64,000 bases of DNA, taken from NCBI RefSeq assembly GCF_038066715.1, contig NZ_JBBUKT010000007.1, positions 248,001 to 312,000 on the forward strand, written 5' to 3'. A program made the translations under genes and the position numbers. A model generated the notes under the pieces. That model was not told the origin of the DNA. It worked only from the letters and a program-made list of their open reading frames with translations, and did no database searches. Within the stretch, counting starts at the first letter, position 1. Each line of letters starts with the position of its first letter. Source of the DNA: Luteolibacter sp. Y139. Lineage in GTDB: Bacteria; Verrucomicrobiota; Verrucomicrobiia; Verrucomicrobiales; Akkermansiaceae. Positions 51,313-59,178 of this stretch are shown here, one piece after another.

Positions 51313-52520
51313 CGTTTGGTAAGTTTGACGCGGCTGCCGTCCTGGAGCTTGCCGCTGGTGGAGGTGACAATCGTTTCGCCGGGAGATACCCCGGCGGAAA
51401 TGGTGGACTGGTCGCCTGATGTTAGAGAGATGGAGACGGCGCGGCGCTCGACCTTCTCGCCGGAGAGCACCCAGACGATGCTGGTGCCATTGTCATCGAA
51501 AACCGCGGCCTTGGGGATGGTCAGGGACTTGCCGGCGGGGACGGATTCATCGCTCTGGAAGGCGACCTTCACGGCCATGTCGGGAAGGATGCGCGGGTCG
51601 ATCTTTTCGAAGCCGACGCGAACTTTTACCGTGGCTTTCTGACGATCGGCGGTGGGGATGATGGCGATGACCTTGGCGGGGATCTTCCACTCGGGATAGG
51701 CGTCGAGCGTGGCCTCTACCCGTTGGCCGGGCTTCACGCGATTGATGAAGCTCTCGTTCACGTCCACTTCGATCTCGAGCGAGGCCATATCGACGATGGT
51801 GCAGATGCCGGTGCGGGTGAATCCGCCGACCGACATGGGGGAGATCATTTCGCCGGGCTGGGCGTTCTTCGAGGTGACGATGCCACCGAAGGGAGCGAGG
51901 ATGGTATTATCCTGGACCTGCTGCTTCCACTGGGCGACGTCGGCCTCTGCGACAACGATGTCGGCAGTTTGCTTGCGCAGGCGGCCGGATAGCGACTTGG
52001 AGAGGAAATTGGCGCGATCGACGTCGGACTGGCTGGAGGCTCCGCTGGTGGAAAGCTTGTTGACCCGGTCGAGTTCTTTTTCGGCGAGGTCGAAGTTAGA
52101 GCGGGTTTCTTCGAGCGCGGTGCGAGTGGCCTCGAGTTGCGCTTCGGCGAGTTTCAGGGCGGCGTCGACGTTCGACGAATCCAGTTTCGCAAGGAGTTGG
52201 CCTTCCTTCACCTCCATTCCCTCGTCGACCATTACCTCGGTGACCTTGCCGGTGACCTTGGAGGAAACGGTGGCCGAGCGGCGGGCGGTGACGTAGCCGG
52301 AGGCATTCAAAAGGGTGGCGCGGGTGGCTCCGTCGCTCTTGTGTTCCGTCACCTGGGCGGTCTGCACCACGGGGATGTCAGTCCGCTTGGACAGGAAGAA
52401 CCAAGCTGCGCCACCGGCAGCGAGGAGTAGCAAGAGCCACAACCACAGCAAGCCGCCCCGGCTTTCGTGGTGGGACGGGCGTTCGATGCGGAGGGCGTCG
52501 AGAGAAGGCTTCGAACTCAT
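51309..52520 (-). CDS. Periplasmic adaptor (MacA/HlyD family)
   Basis: The 403-residue adaptor has an N-terminal membrane anchor (about 30-50), a biotinyl-lipoyl-like domain (VDEGMEVKEGQLLAKLD), a coiled-coil hairpin (about 115-195: DAALKLAEAQLEATRTALEETRSNFDLAEKELDRV), a second lipoyl half (ILAPFGGIVTSKNAQPGEMISP), and beta-barrel and membrane-proximal domains. It starts at ATG 52520; an in-frame ATG at 52553 is less likely. It is the first gene of a minus-strand operon with ATPase and two permeases. A separate outer-membrane TolC-like channel would be needed and is not in the window. Confidence 0.9.
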   Translation of the reverse strand: MSSKPSLDALRIERPSHHESRGGLLWLWLLLLLAAGGAAWFFLSKRTDIPVVQTAQVTEHKSDGATRATLLNASGYVTARRSATVSSKVTGKVTEVMVDEGMEVKEGQLLAKLDSSNVDAALKLAEAQLEATRTALEETRSNFDLAEKELDRVNKLSTSGASSQSDVDRANFLSKSLSGRLRKQTADIVVAEADVAQWKQQVQDNTILAPFGGIVTSKNAQPGEMISPMSVGGFTRTGICTIVDMASLEIEVDVNESFINRVKPGQRVEATLDAYPEWKIPAKVIAIIPTADRQKATVKVRVGFEKIDPRILPDMAVKVAFQSDESVPAGKSLTIPKAAVFDDNGTSIVWVLSGEKVERRAVSISLTSGDQSTISAGVSPGETIVTSTSGKLQDGSRVKLTKR

Positions 52521-52589
52521 GCGGGCCGGTCTAACGCCCGAAACCTGCCCCAAGTGCGCGGCAAGGCGAGTCGAAAAGTCTCCACGGAG

Positions 52590-53366
52590 TTAATGCGTTG
52601 GGGAGGCGGGCCCGGTGCCCTCCTCGATCAACGCCCAGAGTACCGCAAGTTGTTCGGCGTTCAGAATTTCGGACAAGGGATCGAAATCCCCGCTGTGAAG
52701 GCCGTCCCGCCAGGATACTCCGTCCGTGCCGGGATGGCCCTGGGCCAAGCCCTGCACTGAAGTTCGCCAGGCTTCCAAGAAGGGCAGCACGAGGTTCTCC
52801 AGATAGGATGGGAGTTCGGTCTGCTGTTTGAGCCGCCCCAACAGCTCGCTGGCCAAGTCTCGATTCAGGCCGCGTTGAACGCCGATTTCTGAATTCAGCT
52901 CGCGGTAGGCAATTTTTTGCTCTTCCGATGCGAAGAGCGATCCGCAGATCCGGGCCCAGATGATCTCGCGATGATCCGGCCAGCTCCAACGCCGGTTCGT
53001 CTCAACTTCCTTTTCCCAAGAGGCGTACCAGCCTTCCATGTGACGGCGGATATTGAGCGACTGGATTTCCGTCATGCCGACGCGTTCCTCGAGCAGTGCG
53101 AGCCGCTGCTCGAGTTCCTGCCGATTCCGGTTTTTGTAGCTTCGGAGTCGAGTCTCCCAGTCTTTCACCGGGAAGGCACTGGCTTGAGACACCTTACGGT
53201 CGCTGACGGTGGTTGCCTTGGATGCGGCTGCAGGTCTGTCTTCACGAGGGGGAATAGGCACCACGCGATCCGCCGGAAGCTCGCGACGCAACATCGCCAC
53301 CAGCGCAATGCCGAGGAGCAGGCAGCCAAATAGCACCAACAGCCGGGGTTTTCCTCCTCCCATCAT
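52590..53366 (-). CDS. Membrane-anchored helical protein of unknown function
   Basis: The 258-residue protein has an N-terminal membrane anchor (LLVLFGCLLLGIALVAML, about 9-26), a proline-rich linker (33-45) and a long helical part of arginine and glutamate (WETRLRSYKNRNRQELEQRLALLEERVG), with tryptophan-rich centre (RRWSWPDHREIIWARI). I do not recognise a family. It lies 69 bp upstream of the adaptor gene start on the same strand, but clear cotranscription evidence is lacking. Confidence 0.65.
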   Translation of the reverse strand: MMGGGKPRLLVLFGCLLLGIALVAMLRRELPADRVVPIPPREDRPAAASKATTVSDRKVSQASAFPVKDWETRLRSYKNRNRQELEQRLALLEERVGMTEIQSLNIRRHMEGWYASWEKEVETNRRWSWPDHREIIWARICGSLFASEEQKIAYRELNSEIGVQRGLNRDLASELLGRLKQQTELPSYLENLVLPFLEAWRTSVQGLAQGHPGTDGVSWRDGLHSGDFDPLSEILNAEQLAVLWALIEEGTGPASPTH

Positions 53367-53456
53367 TGGGGATCAGCCTAGCGGTCTCCGGGAGGAAAGA
53401 AAGAATCAGTCCGGGAAGCTTGCGGGACCACCCGTGGCTGCGTTTGGATCCCGCCT

Positions 53457-53768
53457 GTGACCCCACTCCTCATCGGCACCAATGGCAGCGTCGCCGCGCT
53501 CGACTCGACCACCGGCGAAATCCTCTGGGCCACGGAGTTGCGCACTGGCGGGATTCTTTCCTCCACGCGGGGCGAGGATGTGTCGGTGATCCTGCGGGAT
53601 GGCCGGGTCTATGCGGGCTGTAGCGGGCATTTGTTTTGCCTCGACGCGGGCACCGGCGAGATCTTCTGGCACAACGAGCTCAAGGGCTTCGGGCACAATG
53701 ATGTGTCATTGGCGCTGGAAGGGGTGTCGGTGCAGTATTTGGAGAAGGTGGTGCGGAGGTCGTCCTAG
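53457..53768 (+). CDS. Short PQQ-like beta-propeller protein
   Basis: A 103-residue protein with two PQQ-like blades: VAALDSTTGEILWATEL and LFCLDAGTGEIFWHNEL, each ending with the AxDxxTGxxxW motif. Full propellers have six to eight blades, so this would need to oligomerise or is a remnant. The start is taken as GTG 53457. No signal peptide is visible, so it is likely cytosolic. The ending NDVSLALEGVSVQYLEK looks like a normal C-terminus rather than a broken one. Small proteins of this type occur in other Verrucomicrobiota, from memory. Confidence 0.68.
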   Translation: MTPLLIGTNGSVAALDSTTGEILWATELRTGGILSSTRGEDVSVILRDGRVYAGCSGHLFCLDAGTGEIFWHNELKGFGHNDVSLALEGVSVQYLEKVVRRSS

Positions 53769-53870
53769 ATTTCGTTGCTGTTGGTGACTTTGTAGCTGGA
53801 GTCGCGAAATCGTGATTTCAAGGTGTCGAGTTCCGTGGGGGTAACGAGAAGGCGGTCGTGTTGCCCGGGA

Positions 53871-54344
53871 TCAGAACAACGATTCGGAGTGAGCATAGCC
53901 CGGGCCGCCGTCGTGAGTGTGAAGGGCCCGCAGGAGAGTCCGCTGCGGTGAAAACTCCAACACGAGGTTGCCGCCGGGCAAACCGTAGTTCCAGGTGAAG
54001 CCTTGGTCGTCAGCCTCCTCAACGGCCATGTCCTCGACATCGCCGAGAAGGAATGCTGCTTCACGGTCAGAGATGCCGGGACGCAGGGCTCCCCGCCGGA
54101 CAAGCTCTCCGAGCGCGGCCGGTCGCGGCATATCGTGAGCGGACTCGAAAAGCTCAGGATGGCGGAAGCGGAGTGAAAGACCATCCACCGGCACGCGGGC
54201 GAGTCCGCTGATAGATTGAGGAATGGCGGCAGGGGGCGTCGCCAGGTTGGCCGAATGGCGTGTGACGGCAAGATACAGTGCCGCGGATGAAACGATCAGG
54301 TTGAGAACCAACAAGGGGAGCAGAATCGGGTTTGGAGACTTCAT
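53871..54344 (-). CDS. Small membrane-anchored protein of unknown function
   Basis: The 157-residue protein has an N-terminal signal anchor (LLPLLVLNLIVSSAALYLAV) and a soluble part ending in a segment with WNYGLPGGNLVLEFSPQRTLLRAL, reminiscent of the SmpA/OmlA-type beta structure although not clearly homologous. It lies 19 bp after the stop of the methyltransferase gene on the same strand, so the two may be cotranscribed. The gap from 53769 to 53870 shows no feature. Confidence 0.65.
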   Translation of the reverse strand: MKSPNPILLPLLVLNLIVSSAALYLAVTRHSANLATPPAAIPQSISGLARVPVDGLSLRFRHPELFESAHDMPRPAALGELVRRGALRPGISDREAAFLLGDVEDMAVEEADDQGFTWNYGLPGGNLVLEFSPQRTLLRALHTHDGGPGYAHSESLF

Positions 54345-54363
54345 CGTGCGGGTCAGTTTGATC

Positions 54364-55455
54364 TCAGGGTCGTGCTTCGAGGATCAAGTTTACCGGCGTT
54401 TCGGTGGCGCGGCGGAAGCGAGTGAAGCCACCTTGTTTGACGACTTCGCCGAGGCGTCTTTCGCCGGCTTGGGCACCGAGGGCGAGGCCGACTTCCTGGC
54501 TCTTCGAACCGGGCGTGCAAATCATCGTGGAGAAGGCGTAGAAGGCGCGGCCGACGGGATTGAGATTTTCCGCCAATGTGTCGCCAGCCATGGGCTCGAC
54601 GATCATCCAAGTGCCGTCGGGCTTGAGGCATTCGAGGACGTGGGCGGCCATGCCGGCGGGATCGCCCATGTCGTGCAGGGCATCGAAGACGGTGACGAAA
54701 TCGTAGTCCTTGCCGGGGAAGGTTTTCGCGGCGGCGACTTCGAAGCGGACGTTGCTCACGCCTTCGTCGGCGGCGTGCTGGCGGGCGGCATCGATCGAGG
54801 CCCCGTGCATGTCGAAGCCGGTGAATTGTGAGTTTGGAAATGCCTTTGCCATCACGATGGTGGAGACGCCGTGCCCGCAGCCAATGTCGGCGACCTTGGC
54901 CCCGGCGCGGAGTTTTTCCTGCACGCCATCGAGTGCGGGGATCCAGTGGTCGACGAGGTTGGCGACATAGCCGGGGCGGAAGAAGCGCTCGGTGCCGCAG
55001 AAGAGGCAGTTGTGGTGGTCGCTCCACGGGACGCCGGCGCCCGTTCGGAAGGCATCGGTGACCAGCGGCTCGTCATGATAGAGGGCGGAGACACTGTAGA
55101 AGCCGCCGGCCATGGCGACAGGGCTATCGGGGTCCGCGAAGACGGCGGATTGCTCAGAAGTCATGGAGAACTTTTCGCCGGTGGCGTCATATTCCACGTA
55201 GCCGGATGCGGCTTGGGTCGCGAGCCATTCGCGGACGTAGCGTTCGTCGAGGCCGGAGCGGGAGGCGAGCTCGGCTGAGGTCGAAGGTCCGGCTTCGGCG
55301 AGGGCTCGGTAGAGGCCGAGGCGGTCGCCGAGGATGACCAGCGCGCCATTGGCGGCGGCACCGAGGTCGGTGATGACTTTGCCCATCATCGCGTTGAGGG
55401 CATCGGGCTGCGGGGGCGCGGGATTGGCGGGGCGGAAAAGGGGAGCGGTTTTCAT
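54364..55455 (-). CDS. Class I SAM-dependent methyltransferase with N-terminal winged helix
   Basis: The 363-residue protein has a winged-helix-like N-terminal dimerisation domain (about 25-100: LGLYRALAEAGPSTSAELASRSGLDERYVREWLATQAASGYV) and a Rossmann methyltransferase domain with motif I VADIGCGHG (about 188-196), FDMHGASIDAAR and VTVFDALHDMGDP. This is the layout of the O-methyltransferase-like proteins and of a widespread group annotated as transcriptional regulators. The substrate is unknown. It precedes a small membrane protein gene on the same strand. Confidence 0.85.
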   Translation of the reverse strand: MKTAPLFRPANPAPPQPDALNAMMGKVITDLGAAANGALVILGDRLGLYRALAEAGPSTSAELASRSGLDERYVREWLATQAASGYVEYDATGEKFSMTSEQSAVFADPDSPVAMAGGFYSVSALYHDEPLVTDAFRTGAGVPWSDHHNCLFCGTERFFRPGYVANLVDHWIPALDGVQEKLRAGAKVADIGCGHGVSTIVMAKAFPNSQFTGFDMHGASIDAARQHAADEGVSNVRFEVAAAKTFPGKDYDFVTVFDALHDMGDPAGMAAHVLECLKPDGTWMIVEPMAGDTLAENLNPVGRAFYAFSTMICTPGSKSQEVGLALGAQAGERRLGEVVKQGGFTRFRRATETPVNLILEARP

Positions 55456-55525
55456 GGTGGATTCGGGGATTTCCAGCCAAGGGTGATAGCGCCGTTTTCC
55501 GGGGAATGACAGGCGGAAAGGCGAC

Positions 55526-56875
55526 TCATTTTCCCATCCAACGGAAGAGCAGCGGCTCGAGGAAATGCAGGATGAACACGGCCGCGAGACTGCATGTGAA
55601 GGGCGTGAGATTTTCCCGTGATTTTCCGCTGCCGAGCGAGATCGCGACGAGTGAGATGATGCCGATCCCGATGCCGGTGCTGATGCTGAAGGTCATCGGC
55701 ATGGCGATCAGGGTAAGCACGGCGGGCGCCGCGATTTCGAAGCGGCTGATGTCGATTTCGACAACGCTCTCGAACATGAGGATGCCGACGACCACCAAGG
55801 CTGGCGCGACGGCTACCGTGGGGATGCTCAGGATGAGCGGGGTGAGGAACAGCGAGAGCAGGAAGAGCGCGGCGACGACGACGCAGGTGAGGCCGGTGCG
55901 TCCGCCTGCCTGCACGCCAGTGGCGCTTTCGATGTAGCTGACCACGGTCGAGGTGCCTAACAGGGAGGAGAGGATCGCGGCGAGGGAATCGGCGAGCAGG
56001 GCTCGCGAGAGGCCCGGAACATTGCCATTGGCGTCCATCAGCCCGGCGCGCTTGGTGACGCCGATGAGGGTGCCGAGGTTGTCGAACATGTCGACGAGCA
56101 GGAGCGTGAGGATGACCGGCAGGGCCTTGAGCGGCTCGTGGAGGATGAAGCCGAAGTCGAGCTTGAGGAAGAGGGGAGAGAGTGAGGCGGGCAGGGAGAA
56201 AATCGACTGCGGCCAGTGGGTAATGGTGCCGCCTTTCCCGTCCGGGACGACGAAGCCGATCAGGGAAATCGCGATGATGGAAAGCAGGATGGCCGATGGC
56301 ACCCGGCGGGCGACGAGGATGCAGGCGATGAGGATGCCCGCTGCGAACAGGGCGACCGGCGGCGAGGTGAGATCGCCCATGTCGACAAAGGTGGCCGGAT
56401 GAGCGACGACGAGGCCGCCATTTTTCAGGCCGATGAAGGCGATGAAGAGTCCGATGCCGGCGCAGATGGCGGCCTTCATGAAGGCCGGGATGGCGCGGAC
56501 GATTTTCTCGCGGATGCCGCTGAGCGAGAGCGCGAGGAAGATCACGCCATTGACGCAGACTAGGGCGAGTGCGCTTTGCCACGGCACTCCCATGCCAATG
56601 CAAACGGCGTAGGCGAAGAAGGCATTGATGCCCATGCCCGGCGCGAGGGCGAGCGGGAGATTGGCGAGGAAGGCCATCAGCAGCGTGGCGAGGGCTGCGC
56701 CGACGGCCGTGGCGGTGATCAGGGCGTCCCGCGGCATCCCGGCGTCCGCGAGGATGGCCGGGTTCACCACGAGGATATAGGCCATGGCGGCAAAGGTGGT
56801 GCAGCCGGCGACCATTTCCCGGCCGGGAGTGGTGCCGTGGTCGCGGAGGCGGAAAATGCGGTCCAGAAGTGGCAT
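55526..56875 (-). CDS. NCS2 family nucleobase permease (AzgA-like)
   Basis: A 449-residue, multi-helix permease with the AzgA-type NCS2 pattern: VAGCTTFAAMAYILVVNPAILADAGMP, PLALAPGMGINAFFAYAVC, LGTSTVVSYIESATGVQAGGRTGLT and the two half-helix regions typical of UraA-fold transporters. AzgA-like members move adenine, guanine or hypoxanthine. No purine gene or purine riboswitch is adjacent. A sigma-70-like promoter is visible upstream (56900-56928). Confidence 0.92.
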   Translation of the reverse strand: MPLLDRIFRLRDHGTTPGREMVAGCTTFAAMAYILVVNPAILADAGMPRDALITATAVGAALATLLMAFLANLPLALAPGMGINAFFAYAVCIGMGVPWQSALALVCVNGVIFLALSLSGIREKIVRAIPAFMKAAICAGIGLFIAFIGLKNGGLVVAHPATFVDMGDLTSPPVALFAAGILIACILVARRVPSAILLSIIAISLIGFVVPDGKGGTITHWPQSIFSLPASLSPLFLKLDFGFILHEPLKALPVILTLLLVDMFDNLGTLIGVTKRAGLMDANGNVPGLSRALLADSLAAILSSLLGTSTVVSYIESATGVQAGGRTGLTCVVVAALFLLSLFLTPLILSIPTVAVAPALVVVGILMFESVVEIDISRFEIAAPAVLTLIAMPMTFSISTGIGIGIISLVAISLGSGKSRENLTPFTCSLAAVFILHFLEPLLFRWMGK

Positions 56876-56899
56876 GGGGTGGGGACCTATTGGGCTGAT

Positions 56900-56928
56900 C
56901 CTATAAGAGCCATTTGCCTTTTCGGCAA
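56900..56928 (-). promoter_or_regulatory. Sigma-70-like promoter of the NCS2 permease gene
   Basis: On the minus strand TTGCCG (-35, 56923-56928) and TATAGG (-10, 56900-56905) are separated by exactly 17 bp. The -10 lies 25 bp before the permease ATG (56875). It fits the sigma-70 pattern well; a small TTGCC/GGCAA dyad covers the -35. Confidence 0.55.
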
Positions 56929-56943
56929 TCTCCCGAAATTTCC

Positions 56944-56970
56944 TGTCCTGACCGGCCGGTGCCGTTCGTC
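56944..56970 (+). promoter_or_regulatory. Possible ECF-type promoter of the DUF1428/YCII/ECF42 module
   Basis: TGTCCT (56944-56949) and CGTC (56967-56970) are spaced by 17 bp, which resembles an ECF sigma -35/-10 pair (TGTC and CGTC). It lies 48 bp before the DUF1428 gene start. If real, the ECF42 factor encoded downstream may control its own operon. Confidence 0.35.
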
Positions 56971-57017
56971 ATTTCCATGAAAGCGCAAAGCATCTAAACC
57001 CGAACCATTCGCACACC

Positions 57018-57404
57018 ATGAGCCAATACGTCGACGGATTCGTGATCCCGCTCCACAAGGACAAGATCGAAGCCTACAAGAAACTCGCCCTGAGCGCCAG
57101 CGAGGTCTGGCTGGACCACGGCGCGCTCGACTACCGCGAGTGCATCGGTGACGACCTCGATGCCGAACAGATGACCTCGTTCAAAACGATCGCTGGCTGC
57201 GGCCCCGACGAAACGGTGGTCTTCGCGTGGATCACCTATCCGTCCCGCGAGCAGCGTGACGCGATCAATGCGGCGGTGATGAAAGACCCGCGCCTCGCCT
57301 GCACGATGGAAGATCCATCGGCGATGCCTTTCGATTGCAAGCGCATGGCCTACGGTGGCTTCACGACCTTGGTGCATGGGTCCAAATCCATGGCGACTGC
57401 CTGA
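57018..57404 (+). CDS. DUF1428 family protein
   Basis: A 128-residue cytosolic protein starting MSQYVDGFVIPLHKDKIEAYKKLA, with the family features EVWLDHGALDYRECIGDD and DPRLACTMEDPSAMPFDCKRMAYGGFTTLV. DUF1428 is a ferredoxin-like dimeric alpha-beta barrel fold (YbaA in E. coli). Its activity is unknown. It is followed after 29 bp by a YCII-type protein and then an ECF42 sigma factor, so the three probably form one transcription unit. DUF1428 proteins and YCII/DGPF proteins commonly accompany such sigma factors. Confidence 0.88.
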   Translation: MSQYVDGFVIPLHKDKIEAYKKLALSASEVWLDHGALDYRECIGDDLDAEQMTSFKTIAGCGPDETVVFAWITYPSREQRDAINAAVMKDPRLACTMEDPSAMPFDCKRMAYGGFTTLVHGSKSMATA

Positions 57405-57433
57405 TTCTCTCTCCAACCCAACACATCACTCCC

Positions 57434-57835
57434 ATGAATCCTAGCACTGCGACCGATAACGGACACCTGCTGCTTTTCCGCAGCACCAACTGGCACCGCG
57501 GGATGGCACCCGAGGAAATCCAACGCATCATGGCCGATTGGACCTCTTGGTTCGAAGGGCTCCAGAAGAAAGGCCTGATTACCGCCGCGAGCCCGCTTGA
57601 GAACGAAGGCTACGTCGTCGCCGGTGACGCACCTACCGACGGCCCCTTCGCGGAATCGAAGGAATCCATCGGCGGCTTCTTCATGCTCAAGACCAAGACC
57701 ATGGATGAGGCGGTGGCGATCGCCCGGATGTGTCCGGCGCTGCCGTATGGGATGAAGGTGGAAGTGCGTCCCGTGGCTCCGGCTTGTCCGGCCGCGAAGA
57801 TGGTGGAAGAGGCGAAGGCTCACGCAATGGCTTGA
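57434..57835 (+). CDS. YCII-related (DGPF) domain protein
   Basis: The 133-residue protein has the YCII/DGPF pattern: HLLLFRSTNWHRGMAPEEIQRIMADWTSWFEGL, then DGPFAESKESIGGFFMLKTKTMDEAVAIARMCP. The DGPF motif itself is present (PTDGPFAES). These small ferredoxin-like-fold proteins occur beside ECF42 sigma factors in many bacteria; their function is not known. The stop overlaps the sigma factor start by one base (TGATG), so the two are translationally coupled. Confidence 0.9.
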   Translation: MNPSTATDNGHLLLFRSTNWHRGMAPEEIQRIMADWTSWFEGLQKKGLITAASPLENEGYVVAGDAPTDGPFAESKESIGGFFMLKTKTMDEAVAIARMCPALPYGMKVEVRPVAPACPAAKMVEEAKAHAMA

Positions 57836-59118
57836 TGAGCGCGATGCCGTCACCGGAGATTCCGAAGCTGGCGGAGCACTTGTTCCGCCAGGAGGCGGGC
57901 AAGATGGTTTCCGCGCTCACCGGGATCTTCGGCGTGCATCGGCTGCAGCTGGCCGAGGACGTGGTTCAGGAATCGCTGATCCGCGCCTTGCAGACGTGGC
58001 CCTACTACGGAGTGCCGGCGAATCCCGCGGCGTGGCTGATGCAGACGGCGAAGAACCGCGCGCTGGACCTGCTGCGGCGGGAGAAGTTCTTCAACGACAA
58101 GCAGGACGAGATAGCGGCCTCGCTCGAACGCCTTCCCGAGGAAGGGCCGCAATTTGACGATGAGATTCGCGATCACCGGTTACGGTTGATTTTCACCTGT
58201 TGCCACCCGCAGATCCCGCATGATGACCGGACGTTGCTGGCGCTGAAAACACTGTGCGGCTTCGGCATCCCGGAAATCGCCAGTGCATTCCTGGCTAGCG
58301 AGGCCGCGGTGGCGAAGCGCCTGACGCGCGCGAAGCAGAAGATCCAGGATTTGCAGATCCCTTATGAAATCCCGGCGGGGAATGACCTTGCCGAGCGGCT
58401 GGATGCAGTGCTGCAGGTGATCTATTTGCTCTTCAACGAAGGCTACAAGGCGTCCAGTGGGGACGCCCTAGTGCGGGCGGACTTGTGTGAGGAGGCGATC
58501 CGTCTTGCCGGGCACCTTGCCGAACATCCGCGCACGGATTCGCCGCGGGTTCACGCATTGACGGCGTTGATGCTGTTGAATGCTTCCCGGTTGCCTGCGC
58601 GCGAGAGCCCCGAAGGAGAATTGCTCACGCTGGAGCGGCAGGATCGCGGCAAGTGGGACCGGGAGAAGGTGGTTCGCGGGATGATGCATCTGGCGCAGGC
58701 GACCAAGGGCGACACGCTTTCTGAATACCATTTGCAGGCGGGGATCGCTGCTTGTCATGCGACCGCGCCGAATGATGCGTCAACGGATTGGCCGCGGATC
58801 CTTCTGCATTACGACCATTGGGTGGCGATGAGCCGTTCGCCGCTGGTGGCGCTAAACCGGGCGGTCGCGGTCTCGAAAGTCCACGGGCCGGAAGCGGCGT
58901 TGGAGGCGATTGCCGGCATTCCCGACCGGCGCTTGCTGGAGAGCTACCACTTGTATCACTCGGTCCTTGGCGATCTGGCCCAGCGGCTCGGGCGCGATCA
59001 CGAGGCGGCCGACCATTTCCGGCAGGCGATCCGCCAGACCTCGGTGGAGGCGGAGCGGGTGTTCTTGACGGAAAAACTGAACGGCTGCGTCAGGGAAGGG
59101 GAGCCGGCGGCTGGATAA
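57835..59118 (+). CDS. ECF42-type RNA polymerase sigma factor with C-terminal TPR-like extension
   Basis: The 427-residue protein has ECF regions 2 (about 15-85: LQLAEDVVQESLIRALQTWPYYGVPANPAAWLMQTAKNRALDLLRR) and 4 (about 110-170: FTCCHPQIPHDDRTLLALKTLCGFGIPEIASAFLASEAAVAKRL). It adds an extension of about 220 residues (DUF6596-like, from LAERLDAVLQVIYLLFNEGYKAS to the end) with helical repeats. This is the ECF42 pattern, which has no anti-sigma factor but a C-terminal regulatory domain, and adjacent DGPF proteins. The start is ATG 57835; the longer upstream frame runs through the YCII gene. Target unknown. Confidence 0.93.
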   Translation: MSAMPSPEIPKLAEHLFRQEAGKMVSALTGIFGVHRLQLAEDVVQESLIRALQTWPYYGVPANPAAWLMQTAKNRALDLLRREKFFNDKQDEIAASLERLPEEGPQFDDEIRDHRLRLIFTCCHPQIPHDDRTLLALKTLCGFGIPEIASAFLASEAAVAKRLTRAKQKIQDLQIPYEIPAGNDLAERLDAVLQVIYLLFNEGYKASSGDALVRADLCEEAIRLAGHLAEHPRTDSPRVHALTALMLLNASRLPARESPEGELLTLERQDRGKWDREKVVRGMMHLAQATKGDTLSEYHLQAGIAACHATAPNDASTDWPRILLHYDHWVAMSRSPLVALNRAVAVSKVHGPEAALEAIAGIPDRRLLESYHLYHSVLGDLAQRLGRDHEAADHFRQAIRQTSVEAERVFLTEKLNGCVREGEPAAG

Positions 59119-59178
59119 GCTGCCAACTCGCGGCAATTCCCGCTTTTCCCGGCGCGCGGTCCGTCCCACGGTCCCGGC

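Noticed and set aside
56876..57017. Purine riboswitch upstream of the NCS2 permease gene
   Set aside because: No P1-P2-P3 purine aptamer consensus; only a plain sigma-70-like promoter is visible.
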